From assembly GCA_017934745.1 (NCBI GenBank), contig JAGBIY010000002.1, forward strand, positions 1-64,000: a DNA stretch of 64,000 nt, given 5' to 3'. Shown piece by piece: positions 24,459 through 32,296 of the stretch (its first letter is position 1; every line of letters starts with the position of its first letter). The notes beneath the pieces were generated by a model that saw only the letters and a program-made list of their open reading frames with translations, did not search any database and was not told the DNA's origin. A program made the translations under genes and the position numbers. The DNA is from Treponema sp. Lineage in GTDB: Bacteria > Spirochaetota > Spirochaetia > Treponematales > Treponemataceae.

Positions 24459-26025
24459 GTTCTCCGATGATGGCGTAGTTTTTCATTATCTTGAGGAACG
24501 TCCTCCATGCAGGATACTGCTGTTCGAGGGTTCCCGAACCGTCCCTGTTTCGTGTGGAAGAGAGGAGAACCTTGACGTTCTGTATGAGCGTAGGCTTCGA
24601 CTTCTTCGCGTCGACTATGAGTTCTCCGACCTGCTTGTACAGCGTGAAGATGTTCCTGGACTCGTTCTGGATTATCTCGTGCGCCTGGTTGTTGATGTTC
24701 TCCACAGTCGTGCCGAGCTGCTTGAGGAATGACGAGTCGCGCTTGCTGTCCTCTATGAGGCCTATCACGTTCGCGATGTCGTTGCGTTTGCCGCGCTCGA
24801 ACGACTGCTCGAATTCGGCGAGCCTGTCCATTATGTCGTTGCATGCGTAGACGGCGGTCGAGTACGATGACTTGTACATCGGAGTGTTGAAGAATCCCTC
24901 GATGAGTATGTTGTTGAGCACCGTCTTGACCGATTCCGAGAAGTAGACTTCCATGAACGTCTTGAGCGTCTGTATCGGAGTTATCCATTCGAGCGAGTAC
25001 GGAGACGATTCGCGGAGCATGTTGTTCGTGTCCGAGTTGTAGCTCTTTAGGGTAGAGAGCGGTGTCTCTCCGAAAAGCTCCCGCAGTTCCGCCGAAATCG
25101 TGAAGTCCTTTATCTCCGTCTTGATTTGGGTCTCGTCCGAGTCGAACCTTCCCTGCGCGTAGTCCAGGAACCGCTTTATCGAATTCGCCGAGTACGTCGC
25201 GATTTTCGGCTTGAACGAAGGGTCCTTCTTCGCGAGGCAGATTATCTTCCTGAGCGTCTCCGGATCGAGAATCTTCATGAGTATGGAGTTTATCTTCCTT
25301 ATGTTGCTCATCAGGGAGTCTGTCTCTCCGTTGCTCGGCGTTTTGCCTGTCTTGAGGTACTTGAGCGCGAGCACCGCCCTCATGACGGCCGTGTTTATGG
25401 ACATGTTGGCGGTCAGGTAGTACAAATCCTGCAGGTACGCTCCGACGACCTCCGGGCGGACATCGCGCGCGTTTCCGAGAGCCGTCTGCGATATTCCGTC
25501 GAAATCCGGGTCGAACGCCCTTATTACCGATATGTAGTTGTAGCGGCAAATGTCGGAGAGCTGCCTCACTTTCGCCATAGTCTCGTCTATCTTCCTGAAC
25601 TCCGGCGTGTTGAGCTGCTTGAGCAGCGCGTCGAACGCGCGCCTCTGCTTGTCGAATTCCAGCGATATGTTGTTCGATTCCTCTATGGCCCGTTTCCTTC
25701 CCTCGTAGCTCAGTTTTTCGAGTTTCTCCTGCGTGTCGTCCGTGAATCCTGTGAGTATGAGCTGGTACTCGAAAAGTCCGTCTTTCTGGAGGTTCCCCGT
25801 GTTCACCGTCGTGGAGAGTATTTCGTCGATTTGCTTCGTGCATTCGTTGAGTATGCGGAAAAGCTCCGCGAAATTCGGGGTGAGGCATTCGTCCTTGAAG
25901 ATTTCTTTCGGATGGCTCTTCAATTCACTCTCTATTTTTCGCAATTCCTGCCGTTTTCGGACTTCCGGTGAAGAAGAGTTGAAGATTGATTCAAAAAATT
26001 CGGTGATCGCTTGAATGAAACTCAT
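24439..26025 (-). CDS. Conserved spirochaete protein (DUF5312-like)
   Basis: A 528-residue soluble, mostly helical protein with no signal or membrane segment. It starts MSFIQAITEFFESIFNSSSPEVRKRQELRKIESELKSHPKEIFKDECLTPNFAELFRILNECTKQID and continues with long helices. This resembles DUF5312, a family I know mainly from spirochaetes. Its stop codon overlaps the start of the GGDEF gene, indicating translational coupling and perhaps a functional link with cyclic di-GMP signalling. Upstream Met equivalents lack a ribosome site. Function unknown. Confidence 0.75.
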   Translation of the reverse strand: MSFIQAITEFFESIFNSSSPEVRKRQELRKIESELKSHPKEIFKDECLTPNFAELFRILNECTKQIDEILSTTVNTGNLQKDGLFEYQLILTGFTDDTQEKLEKLSYEGRKRAIEESNNISLEFDKQRRAFDALLKQLNTPEFRKIDETMAKVRQLSDICRYNYISVIRAFDPDFDGISQTALGNARDVRPEVVGAYLQDLYYLTANMSINTAVMRAVLALKYLKTGKTPSNGETDSLMSNIRKINSILMKILDPETLRKIICLAKKDPSFKPKIATYSANSIKRFLDYAQGRFDSDETQIKTEIKDFTISAELRELFGETPLSTLKSYNSDTNNMLRESSPYSLEWITPIQTLKTFMEVYFSESVKTVLNNILIEGFFNTPMYKSSYSTAVYACNDIMDRLAEFEQSFERGKRNDIANVIGLIEDSKRDSSFLKQLGTTVENINNQAHEIIQNESRNIFTLYKQVGELIVDAKKSKPTLIQNVKVLLSSTRNRDGSGTLEQQYPAWRTFLKIMKNYAIIGELEDDNN

Positions 26026-26049
26026 AATTTTCCCATTGTACAATGATTT

Positions 26050-27039
26050 TCAAAGAAATTCAGAAAATATCTTTCTATAATCATCGACAGAATTTGCCGC
26101 AACTATCGCTTTTCTTAATGCCGCGCTTCCCTCTATTCCTTTCGAGTATGCGCAGAATCTTTTCCTCGCTTCGAGACAGGCTCCTTTTTCCCCGATGTCC
26201 TCCACCAAAAGTGCCAGTTCCTTGAATCCGGCCTTTATCCTCTCGGCTATCGGCACCTCTATCGCGTTTCCGGTGCGGAGGAACTCCTTCGTCCTCGTGA
26301 ATATGAACGGATTCCCCATCGCTCCCCTCGCGAACATCACGGCGTCGCATTTCGTCGTCTCAAGCATCCTTTTCGCGTCTTCCGGGGAGAAGGCGTCTCC
26401 GCTTCCGAAAACGGGAATCCGTCCCCCGACGTATTCCACAAGCTCGGCGAGTTTGCCCCAGTCGGCTTTCCCCTCGTATCCCTGCGCCCTCGTCCTTCCG
26501 TGCAGCGTGATTGCCGCCGCGCCAGCCTCCAACGCCGCCGCCGCCGCCTCTTTCCATGTGATGTGCTCCTCGTCCCAGCCGGAGCGTATCTTTATCGTCA
26601 CCGGCACCTGCCTTTCCGAATCCCGCACCGCCTCGTTCACGGCCTTGACGATTGAATACAGCTTCTCCGGGTCTTTCGTGAGGGAACTTCCGGCTCCGCT
26701 CTTTATGATTTTCGGGACCGGGCAGCCTCCGTTTATGTCGATGCACTCGCAGGTGGTCTTTTCTAGCACTATGCGCGCCGCTTCCGCCATCGTCTCCGGC
26801 ACGCCTCCGAAAATCTGCACGGCGTAGCTTTTTTCGTTCGGTGCCCTCCTCATGAGAGTCTCGGTCTTGATGTTCTTTCGGACGAGCGCCTCCGCCGAGA
26901 CCATTTCCGTGTAGGCGAAGTCTGCTCCGCAGTCGGTGCAGATCGAGCGGAACGCCCTGTCGGAGTAACCCGCGACTGGCGCGAGGAAGAGGTTCCCTTC
27001 GAGTTCAAGTTTTCCGATTTTTACGGGATGATACAGCAT
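26050..27039 (-). CDS. dus: tRNA-dihydrouridine synthase (DusB-type)
   Basis: A 329-residue flavoenzyme reducing uridines in the tRNA D-loop. ATG 27039 has ggag 9 bases upstream and a TATAAT -10 box at 27073-27078. Family landmarks in order: LAPVAGYSDRAFR, TEMVSAEAL, DINGGCPVPKIIKSGAGSSL (active Cys), TLHGRTRAQGYEGKADW, VFGSGDAFSPEDA and MFARGAMGNPFIF. The frame is open upstream over the TatD terminator, which rules out the longer version. Confidence 0.95.
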   Translation of the reverse strand: MLYHPVKIGKLELEGNLFLAPVAGYSDRAFRSICTDCGADFAYTEMVSAEALVRKNIKTETLMRRAPNEKSYAVQIFGGVPETMAEAARIVLEKTTCECIDINGGCPVPKIIKSGAGSSLTKDPEKLYSIVKAVNEAVRDSERQVPVTIKIRSGWDEEHITWKEAAAAALEAGAAAITLHGRTRAQGYEGKADWGKLAELVEYVGGRIPVFGSGDAFSPEDAKRMLETTKCDAVMFARGAMGNPFIFTRTKEFLRTGNAIEVPIAERIKAGFKELALLVEDIGEKGACLEARKRFCAYSKGIEGSAALRKAIVAANSVDDYRKIFSEFL

Positions 27040-27090
27040 CTGTTTATTCTCCAAAGATATACGAACGATTCCATTATACAAAAAACGCGC

Positions 27091-27120
27091 AAAAAAAATG
27101 CGCACCTCGCGTGCGCATTT
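27091..27120 (-). terminator. Terminator of tatD
   Basis: Minus-strand stem aaatgcgcac/gtgcgcattt with 5-nt loop followed by a T run. It lies between tatD and dus. Confidence 0.85.
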
Positions 27121-27168
27121 CCTCAAAAGCGATCTTGGCTTTTCCGCCACTGAAAATTCCCGATGCTT

Positions 27169-27951
27169 CTACTCCGGCAGCCTGAACACTTTGCAGCTGT
27201 TCTTCCAGACTTGTGCCGCCAAATCCTCAAGCGGCATCTGGAGCATTTCCGCGAGGAATTTCGCCGTGTAAGTCACGTAAGCCGGCATCGAGCGTTTCTT
27301 TTCTTTTATCTGCGCCGGAATCATGAACGGGCTTTCGGTTTCCAGGAGGATTCTGTCCTTCGGGATGTTGAGCACCGTTTCGTGCAGGTTCTTCGCGTTC
27401 TTGTATGTGAGGTTTCCCGCGAACGAGAAGTACACGTCGAGTCCCGCGTCGAGGCACATCTTGGCGTATTTTGCGTCCTCGTCGTAGCAGTGGAGAATCG
27501 CCCCCGCCGGAGGAATCTTTTCCTTGAGGATGTCGAATATGTCCTTACCCGCCGCCCTGTTGTGTATTATGACGGGAAGGTCGAATTTCCTCGCTATCTC
27601 AAGTTGCGTGATGAAAAGCTCAATCTGGCTTCTCTTGTCGCCGAACTGCTTGTAGTAGTCGAGTCCCGTCTCTCCGATTGCGACCACGTTCGGGAGCTTC
27701 GCGCTCGCCTCGATTGTCGCGATGTAGTCCTTTCCGGGATTCATGACCTCGACCGGAGCCACTCCGACCGCATGGTATATTCCGGGCATGGCCTTCAAGA
27801 CCGGGTAGACTTTCTTGAACATCATCAAACTGTTGTTGATGCTGATGATTCTTGTGACGCCGGCCAATTTGGCTTGCTGCACAACGCGTAACTGTTCAAT
27901 AGGCTCCTCGTAGATGAGGCCTATGTGGGCATGAGTATCAAAAAATTGCAT
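27169..27951 (-). CDS. tatD: TatD-family metal-dependent hydrolase/DNase
   Basis: A 260-residue TIM-barrel hydrolase. ATG 27951 follows ggaag; the frame is open 30 codons further but that part is a spurious hydrophobic run. Metal ligands appear as FFDTHAHIG at the start, GETGLDYYKQ, PVIIHNRAAG, ILHCYDE and LLETESPFMIP. TatD proteins have 3'-5' exonuclease activity on DNA/RNA. Transcribed away from the LytM gene, with which it shares the 199-base intergenic region. Confidence 0.92.
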   Translation of the reverse strand: MQFFDTHAHIGLIYEEPIEQLRVVQQAKLAGVTRIISINNSLMMFKKVYPVLKAMPGIYHAVGVAPVEVMNPGKDYIATIEASAKLPNVVAIGETGLDYYKQFGDKRSQIELFITQLEIARKFDLPVIIHNRAAGKDIFDILKEKIPPAGAILHCYDEDAKYAKMCLDAGLDVYFSFAGNLTYKNAKNLHETVLNIPKDRILLETESPFMIPAQIKEKKRSMPAYVTYTAKFLAEMLQMPLEDLAAQVWKNSCKVFRLPE

Positions 27952-28099
27952 CGCTTTTCTTCCAAAAAACAAAAAAATAAATAAAAAACAGATAAGACAA
28001 TGACCAAAATCGGTCGATATGCGTGATGAAGAATAGCACAAGGAATTTTATCTGTCAAATTTTGGAATCTCCAAAATCTCCAAAATCATGGGGCGTTGT

Positions 28100-28129
28100 T
28101 TGACATGGTTTCTTTCAACGTGCTAAAAT
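28100..28129 (+). promoter_or_regulatory. Promoter of the LytM-bactofilin operon
   Basis: TTGACA (28100-28105) and TAAAAT (28124-28129) are 18 bases apart. The leader is short, about 15 bases to the TTG start. Confidence 0.65.
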
Positions 28130-28150
28130 TATGCGTTTCGGAGTACTAGA

Positions 28151-29179
28151 TTGGCTAAGTCAAGACATTATAAAAGATTAGAGAAAAACGCCGTCGCTTC
28201 ATTGAAGAACTGGACACAGAAGGGGTTCGGGTTCGCCGTGAAGGGCGTGAAGAAAGTTGTAAAGGTTTGTGACAGCAAACTCACGATAATGGTCGTTCCT
28301 CATTCGAAGGGAAGCGTGGTGAATTTCCAGACGAACGTGTTCGCGCTCGCTTTTGGGATTCTGCTTGTCGTCGGCATCGTTTCGGCCTTCATCTATTTCA
28401 AACGCCAGGACTCCGGAATAAGAAGCGAGCTGAGCAAGACCACGAAGGAGAACAGGGAGCTTCTCGCAAGTTTCGACGCTCTCCGCGACGAGAACAACAA
28501 CGTCCTCCAGTCCGCCAAGCGGTTCAAGACTTCGCTCACGCAGACTCTTTCCCTTTTGGGGCTCAACCAGTCAAAGAACGTGAACAAGAATTTTTCTTCC
28601 GACAGCGATTTGAATTCGCTTTTCGACACGGAGGAGACTGTTTCTGGAACAACGAAGGAAGTCGCGGACATGAAGCAGCTCTCCTCGTTCCTCGAAAGCT
28701 CCATCCAGCCGATTGAGCAGATTGGAAAGATGCTTGAGAGCCAGGAGACTCTTTTCACCGACACTCCGAACATTTGGCCCATAAAGGGCGGAATAGGACA
28801 CATCTCGCAGAACTTCGGGCAGAACACTCACCCGATAACGGGAGTGTGGTACATACACAAGGGGCTGGACATCTCCACGTTCAGAAGCGGCGACCCGATA
28901 ATGGCAACCGCGAACGGGCAGGTGGTGACTGTCGCTTACGACGCCGGGTTCGGAAACTACGTCATCATCAAGCACAAGCATGGAATGTACACCCGCTACT
29001 GCCACATGGCTTCCGTGAAGGTGAAGAAAGGCCAGTTCGTGTCCCAGAGGGATGTCATAGGAACGATAGGAAACACCGGAATCTCGACGGGACCGCATCT
29101 CCATTATGAAATCCACATAGGTTCGGATGTGGTCGATCCCGCGAAGTATGTAAACATCAAGCTCACGAACAAAAAATAA
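28151..29179 (+). CDS. Membrane-anchored M23 (LytM) peptidoglycan peptidase
   Basis: A 342-residue protein starting with TTG 28151 after cggag. One membrane helix at about 58-82 (NVFALAFGILLVVGIVSAFIYF) is followed by a periplasmic coiled coil (about 85-200) and the M23 domain: WYIHKGLDIS, ATANGQVVTVAYDAGFGNYVIIKHKHGMYTRYCHMASVKVKKGQFV, TGPHLHYEIH. The zinc ligands H..D and HLH are present. Such enzymes trim peptide cross-links; together with the bactofilin gene 4 bases downstream it forms the well-known bactofilin-LytM pair that shapes helical cells. Confidence 0.92.
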   Translation: MAKSRHYKRLEKNAVASLKNWTQKGFGFAVKGVKKVVKVCDSKLTIMVVPHSKGSVVNFQTNVFALAFGILLVVGIVSAFIYFKRQDSGIRSELSKTTKENRELLASFDALRDENNNVLQSAKRFKTSLTQTLSLLGLNQSKNVNKNFSSDSDLNSLFDTEETVSGTTKEVADMKQLSSFLESSIQPIEQIGKMLESQETLFTDTPNIWPIKGGIGHISQNFGQNTHPITGVWYIHKGLDISTFRSGDPIMATANGQVVTVAYDAGFGNYVIIKHKHGMYTRYCHMASVKVKKGQFVSQRDVIGTIGNTGISTGPHLHYEIHIGSDVVDPAKYVNIKLTNKK

Positions 29180-29183
29180 GGTT

Positions 29184-29609
29184 ATGGCATTTCTTACAGA
29201 CGACATTGCGATAAACACGATTCTTGGGGAAGGCTCCTTCTTCAAGAACGAGGTGAAAATTCAGGGGAACGTTCGGATTCAAGGCGACGTGGATGGGAAC
29301 ATCGACGCGACCGGGAACGTCTTCATCGGGGAGAAGGCCCGAATACGCGGAGACGTGAACGCTTCGTCGGCTGAGATTTTCGGAATCGTCCTCGGCGACA
29401 TCCACGCCCCCCACCATGTGAAGATTTTTTCATCAGCGGTTGTCATCGGCGATGTCTTCACGAAGGCCGTCCAGATTGAGGGAAAGGCCGTTTTCCAGGG
29501 GCACTGCATTTCGCTCAGGGACGAGGAGAAATTCGAGAAGTCGAAGAATCTGTTCATGACTGAAAAATCGATTCTTTCGAACAAAATCGGAAGCGACGAC
29601 AAAAATTGA
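29184..29609 (+). CDS. Bactofilin
   Basis: A 141-residue polymer-forming protein. The core (about 12-110) is a right-handed beta helix of short repeats: ILGEGSFFKNEVKIQGNVRIQGDVDGNIDATGNVFIGEKARIRGDVNASSAEIFGIVLGDI. It starts 4 bases after the LytM gene. Bactofilins assemble scaffolds at the inner membrane that localise peptidoglycan hydrolases; in spirochaetes and Helicobacter they contribute to helical form. Confidence 0.92.
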   Translation: MAFLTDDIAINTILGEGSFFKNEVKIQGNVRIQGDVDGNIDATGNVFIGEKARIRGDVNASSAEIFGIVLGDIHAPHHVKIFSSAVVIGDVFTKAVQIEGKAVFQGHCISLRDEEKFEKSKNLFMTEKSILSNKIGSDDKN

Positions 29610-29625
29610 ATCGGCGGGGTGAGGA

Positions 29626-30168
29626 ATGGGAGTTGACACGGTAGGATTTCAGAACCAGTCTTTGTATTTCGCCGCCGCGCAGTCTGCTTCTCAGCAGTTG
29701 GCGAGGCAGGAGTCGAAAAAGACCGAAAAATCTCTGTTCTCGAAAATCTCTTTCGCCGACACTCTCAAAAAATCGAAGGAAGAAGCCCAGCTTGTGTCCG
29801 ACGGCCTTCCCGCAGAGCTTGCCGGAATGGACAGCGAATCTGCGATTGTGTTCCTGAAGGATGCCGCCGACATGGCGAGCGACCGTCTCAAGGAAAAGCA
29901 ATCCCCGGAGAACATAGAGAACTACCGGACGAAAATTGGCCAGTTCCTGAAGTACATCGAAAGAAACAATTTTGAAGTCATTGAGAAGAGGCGTTTCGGA
30001 AGGAACAGGCGTGGAAGGGCGCTCGCCCCCTACTACCAGATTCAGGTCATAAACCAGAAGATGAACAATCTGGCTTCGGACATGCTTTACAATCACAGCA
30101 AGAACCTGAACCTTTTGGCGAGAATCGAAGAAATAAACGGTCTTATTGTGGACTTGATTGCTGCCTGA
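29626..30168 (+). CDS. YaaR-like DUF327 protein
   Basis: A 180-residue soluble helical protein. The section FADTLKKSKEEA..., then IENYRTKIGQFLKYIERNNFEVIEKRRFGRNRRGRALAPYYQIQVINQKMNNLASDMLYNHSKNLNLLARIEEINGLIVDLI matches DUF327/YaaR. In Firmicutes yaaR lies near yaaT; the same pairing occurs here, with the PSP1-domain gene next. gaggaATG gives the ribosome site. Molecular function is not established. Confidence 0.85.
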   Translation: MGVDTVGFQNQSLYFAAAQSASQQLARQESKKTEKSLFSKISFADTLKKSKEEAQLVSDGLPAELAGMDSESAIVFLKDAADMASDRLKEKQSPENIENYRTKIGQFLKYIERNNFEVIEKRRFGRNRRGRALAPYYQIQVINQKMNNLASDMLYNHSKNLNLLARIEEINGLIVDLIAA

Positions 30169-30198
30169 ACAGCACAAACTCAACGTCAAGGAAAAATT

Positions 30199-31128
30199 AT
30201 GAGCGACATATTTGAACAGGAATATGCAGAGAGCGAAGACTTCACGAAAATAGAGGATGACTACCAGAAATCCGACAAGGTGGACAGCGAGGACTTCGTT
30301 TATCCGGAGAATCTTTTTCTTGCGAAACTCGAATATTCCAGCGAAGGCGTATACGTCACGTCCGACAGCGTGTCGGGGAAGCTTGAAAACGGCGACAAGG
30401 TGATAATCCAGACCCGCTACGGAAAGGATTTGGCTTTTGTTCTTGGGCGCATCGGCTCTGGAATCGGGGTCAAGAAGTCCGATATCGTGAAAATCGAGCG
30501 GCTCGCGAACGATGACGACATAAGACGGTACAGGGAACTTGCGGCCAAGGAAGCCGAGGCGTTCGCGGTCTTCAAGGAGAAAGTCGAGATGCACGCCCTG
30601 GACATGAAACTCATAGCCGTGCATTTCCTTCTTGAGGAGCAGAAGGCTCTTTTCTTCTTCTCAAGCGAGAACAGGGTGGACTTCCGCGAGCTTGTGAAGG
30701 ATTTGGTTAGCGTCTTCAAGATGAGAATCGAGCTTAGGCAGATTGGCGTGAGGGACGAGAGCCGGATTGTGGGCGGACTCGGTGTCTGCGGTCGTCCGTG
30801 CTGCTGCCACTCGATAAGCGACAGGCTTCCTCCCGTGTCCATAAAGATGGCCAAGGAGCAGAACCTCTCCCTCAATTCAATGAAGATAAGCGGACAGTGC
30901 GGAAGGCTTCTCTGCTGCCTGAGCTACGAGTACAACTGGTATTCCGAGGCGCGGAAGAACCTGCCGGGCGAGGGGCTGCACATCTACTATGATTCGACGA
31001 ATTTCAGGATAACGGACGTGAATCCGCTCACCCAGATTGTGAAGATGTTGGGCGAGGACGGCCGCCTTCTTGAGATTCCCGCAAAGAGGTTCCAGAAGGA
31101 AGGCGGAAAGTGGAAGCTCCCGAACTGA
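30199..31128 (+). CDS. PSP1-domain protein (RicT/YaaT-like)
   Basis: A 309-residue cytoplasmic protein. A cysteine-rich core GGLGVCGRPCCCHSISDRLPPVSIKMAKEQNLSLNSMKISGQCGRLLCCLSYEYNWY gives the PSP1/RicT signature; in Bacillus RicT the cysteines bind Fe-S clusters in the RicAFT complex that affects mRNA maturation by RNase Y. The N-terminal extension of about 45 acidic residues is lineage-specific. It follows the YaaR-like gene by 30 bases on the same strand. Confidence 0.9.
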   Translation: MSDIFEQEYAESEDFTKIEDDYQKSDKVDSEDFVYPENLFLAKLEYSSEGVYVTSDSVSGKLENGDKVIIQTRYGKDLAFVLGRIGSGIGVKKSDIVKIERLANDDDIRRYRELAAKEAEAFAVFKEKVEMHALDMKLIAVHFLLEEQKALFFFSSENRVDFRELVKDLVSVFKMRIELRQIGVRDESRIVGGLGVCGRPCCCHSISDRLPPVSIKMAKEQNLSLNSMKISGQCGRLLCCLSYEYNWYSEARKNLPGEGLHIYYDSTNFRITDVNPLTQIVKMLGEDGRLLEIPAKRFQKEGGKWKLPN

Positions 31129-31134
31129 CAGCCG

Positions 31135-31860
31135 TCAGCTTATGACCGCGACAATTGTGTCCGAGTCTTTTTTCAGTGCGGATTTCTTGAAGTCCGAATA
31201 GAATTCGGCTTTTGAGAATCCGCTTTTTTTTGCCAATTCCTCTATTTCGCTTTTCGTCACCGCCCTTATCTTCGCGTCGGTGACAGGAAGAATCCGCCCG
31301 TTTCCTGTCTCAAGACTCTGCACCAGCCGTTTTTCTCCGTTTTGTTCCGTAGTCACTTTTGATTCGAGTTTTGCCCTGATGCTCTGCCTTGCCGGAAGCC
31401 GGAACACCTCTCCGTCATATTTCTCGAAATTCGGAACCGAAAGAATCAGCTTGCCGTTCTCCACCAGAAGCTGCTTGATGTCGAAGAAGAATTTTGCCAG
31501 GAGGATGGGGTCGCTGATGAAAATCAGCCTGTCGTTCAGTATGGACGCGATGTTGAAGAATCCCTTGCCGAGGAACCGCCCCATCTCAAGTGTCGTCATG
31601 TTGAAGAAATTCAGCGTCATCAGCTGCGTTCTCCGTCTCCTGTTCGCCGACTCAAGAAGCGTTTTTTCGTCCTCTATTGCCGTCACCATCTCTCCTTTTG
31701 TCGCAAGCTGGTGCTCGAAGAGTCCAGTTCCGCAGTCCACGCTCAGGTATTTCACTGGTTTTCCGTAAGTCTCCGACTCCCTCTCGAATAAATCGGGCTG
31801 TCCGTCTTCAATCGGGAATAGTTCGTCATAGTATTCGCAAATGTTCTCCAAAATTTCCAT
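31135..31860 (-). CDS. Methyltransferase-like protein (degenerate SAM motif)
   Basis: A 241-residue protein with the Rossmann order of class I methyltransferases: YLSVDCGTGLFEHQLATKGEMVTAIE (motif I at about 39-46, VDCGTG for the usual D-x-GxGxG), then NIASILNDRLIFISDPILLAKFFFDIKQLLVENGKLILSVPNFEKYDGEVFRLP. The altered glycine motif leaves activity uncertain. A TATAAT (plus coordinates 31869-31874) lies so close to the ATG that the transcript may have almost no leader. No operon partner on this strand. Confidence 0.65.
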   Translation of the reverse strand: MEILENICEYYDELFPIEDGQPDLFERESETYGKPVKYLSVDCGTGLFEHQLATKGEMVTAIEDEKTLLESANRRRRTQLMTLNFFNMTTLEMGRFLGKGFFNIASILNDRLIFISDPILLAKFFFDIKQLLVENGKLILSVPNFEKYDGEVFRLPARQSIRAKLESKVTTEQNGEKRLVQSLETGNGRILPVTDAKIRAVTKSEIEELAKKSGFSKAEFYSDFKKSALKKDSDTIVAVIS

Positions 31861-31904
31861 AAATAACGATTATAAAACGGAAATTTCCATAAAGAAACAA
31901 AAAA

Positions 31905-31951
31905 AAGACCGCGCGTCCGGGAACAAGTTCGCTTGTCCGGCGCGCGGTCTC
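31905..31951 (-). terminator. Terminator of the RND efflux operon
   Basis: Stem agaccgcgcg/cgcgcggtct with inner ccgg pairs, followed on the minus strand by a long T run. Confidence 0.88.
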
Positions 31952-31969
31952 TTTGCGTTTTTTATTCGG

Positions 31970-32296
31970 CTACATCTCTGTCGCCTCGCTCACGAAGCAG
32001 GCGATTCCCTCGCCTATGTACTGCTCCCTGAGTTTCTCCGCGATTCCGACAATCTTCTTGCATTCGTCTTCGTCGCAGTAGATTATGTACATGACGTTGA
32101 GCTGCGGCCATATCGCGTCGCCCAACCTGGGGTTCGAGTACCCCGCGCCCATGACGTTGTTTAGCTTCGTGTAGCGGCACGCGACCTTGTTGTCTTTGAA
32201 GAGCTGCGCGAAGTCCTCCTCGATGGCCTGCGAAAAAATCAGCTCGACGCGCTTCTGCACTCCTGCGTGGATTTTTATGTTCTCCAAGTATCCCAT
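31970..32296 (-). CDS. PII-like protein associated with the RND transporter
   Basis: A 108-residue protein with a probable ferredoxin-like PII fold: KIHAGVQKRVELIFSQAIEEDFAQLF, CRYTKLNNVMGAGYSNPRLGDAIWPQLNVMYIIYCDEDECKKIVGIAEKLREQYIGEGIACFVSE. It resembles the PG0541-type transporter-associated proteins. Its ATG overlaps the RND stop codon (TGATG), so the two are translationally coupled. A role sensing a ligand and modulating the pump or its assembly is an inference from linkage. Confidence 0.8.
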   Translation of the reverse strand: MGYLENIKIHAGVQKRVELIFSQAIEEDFAQLFKDNKVACRYTKLNNVMGAGYSNPRLGDAIWPQLNVMYIIYCDEDECKKIVGIAEKLREQYIGEGIACFVSEATEM

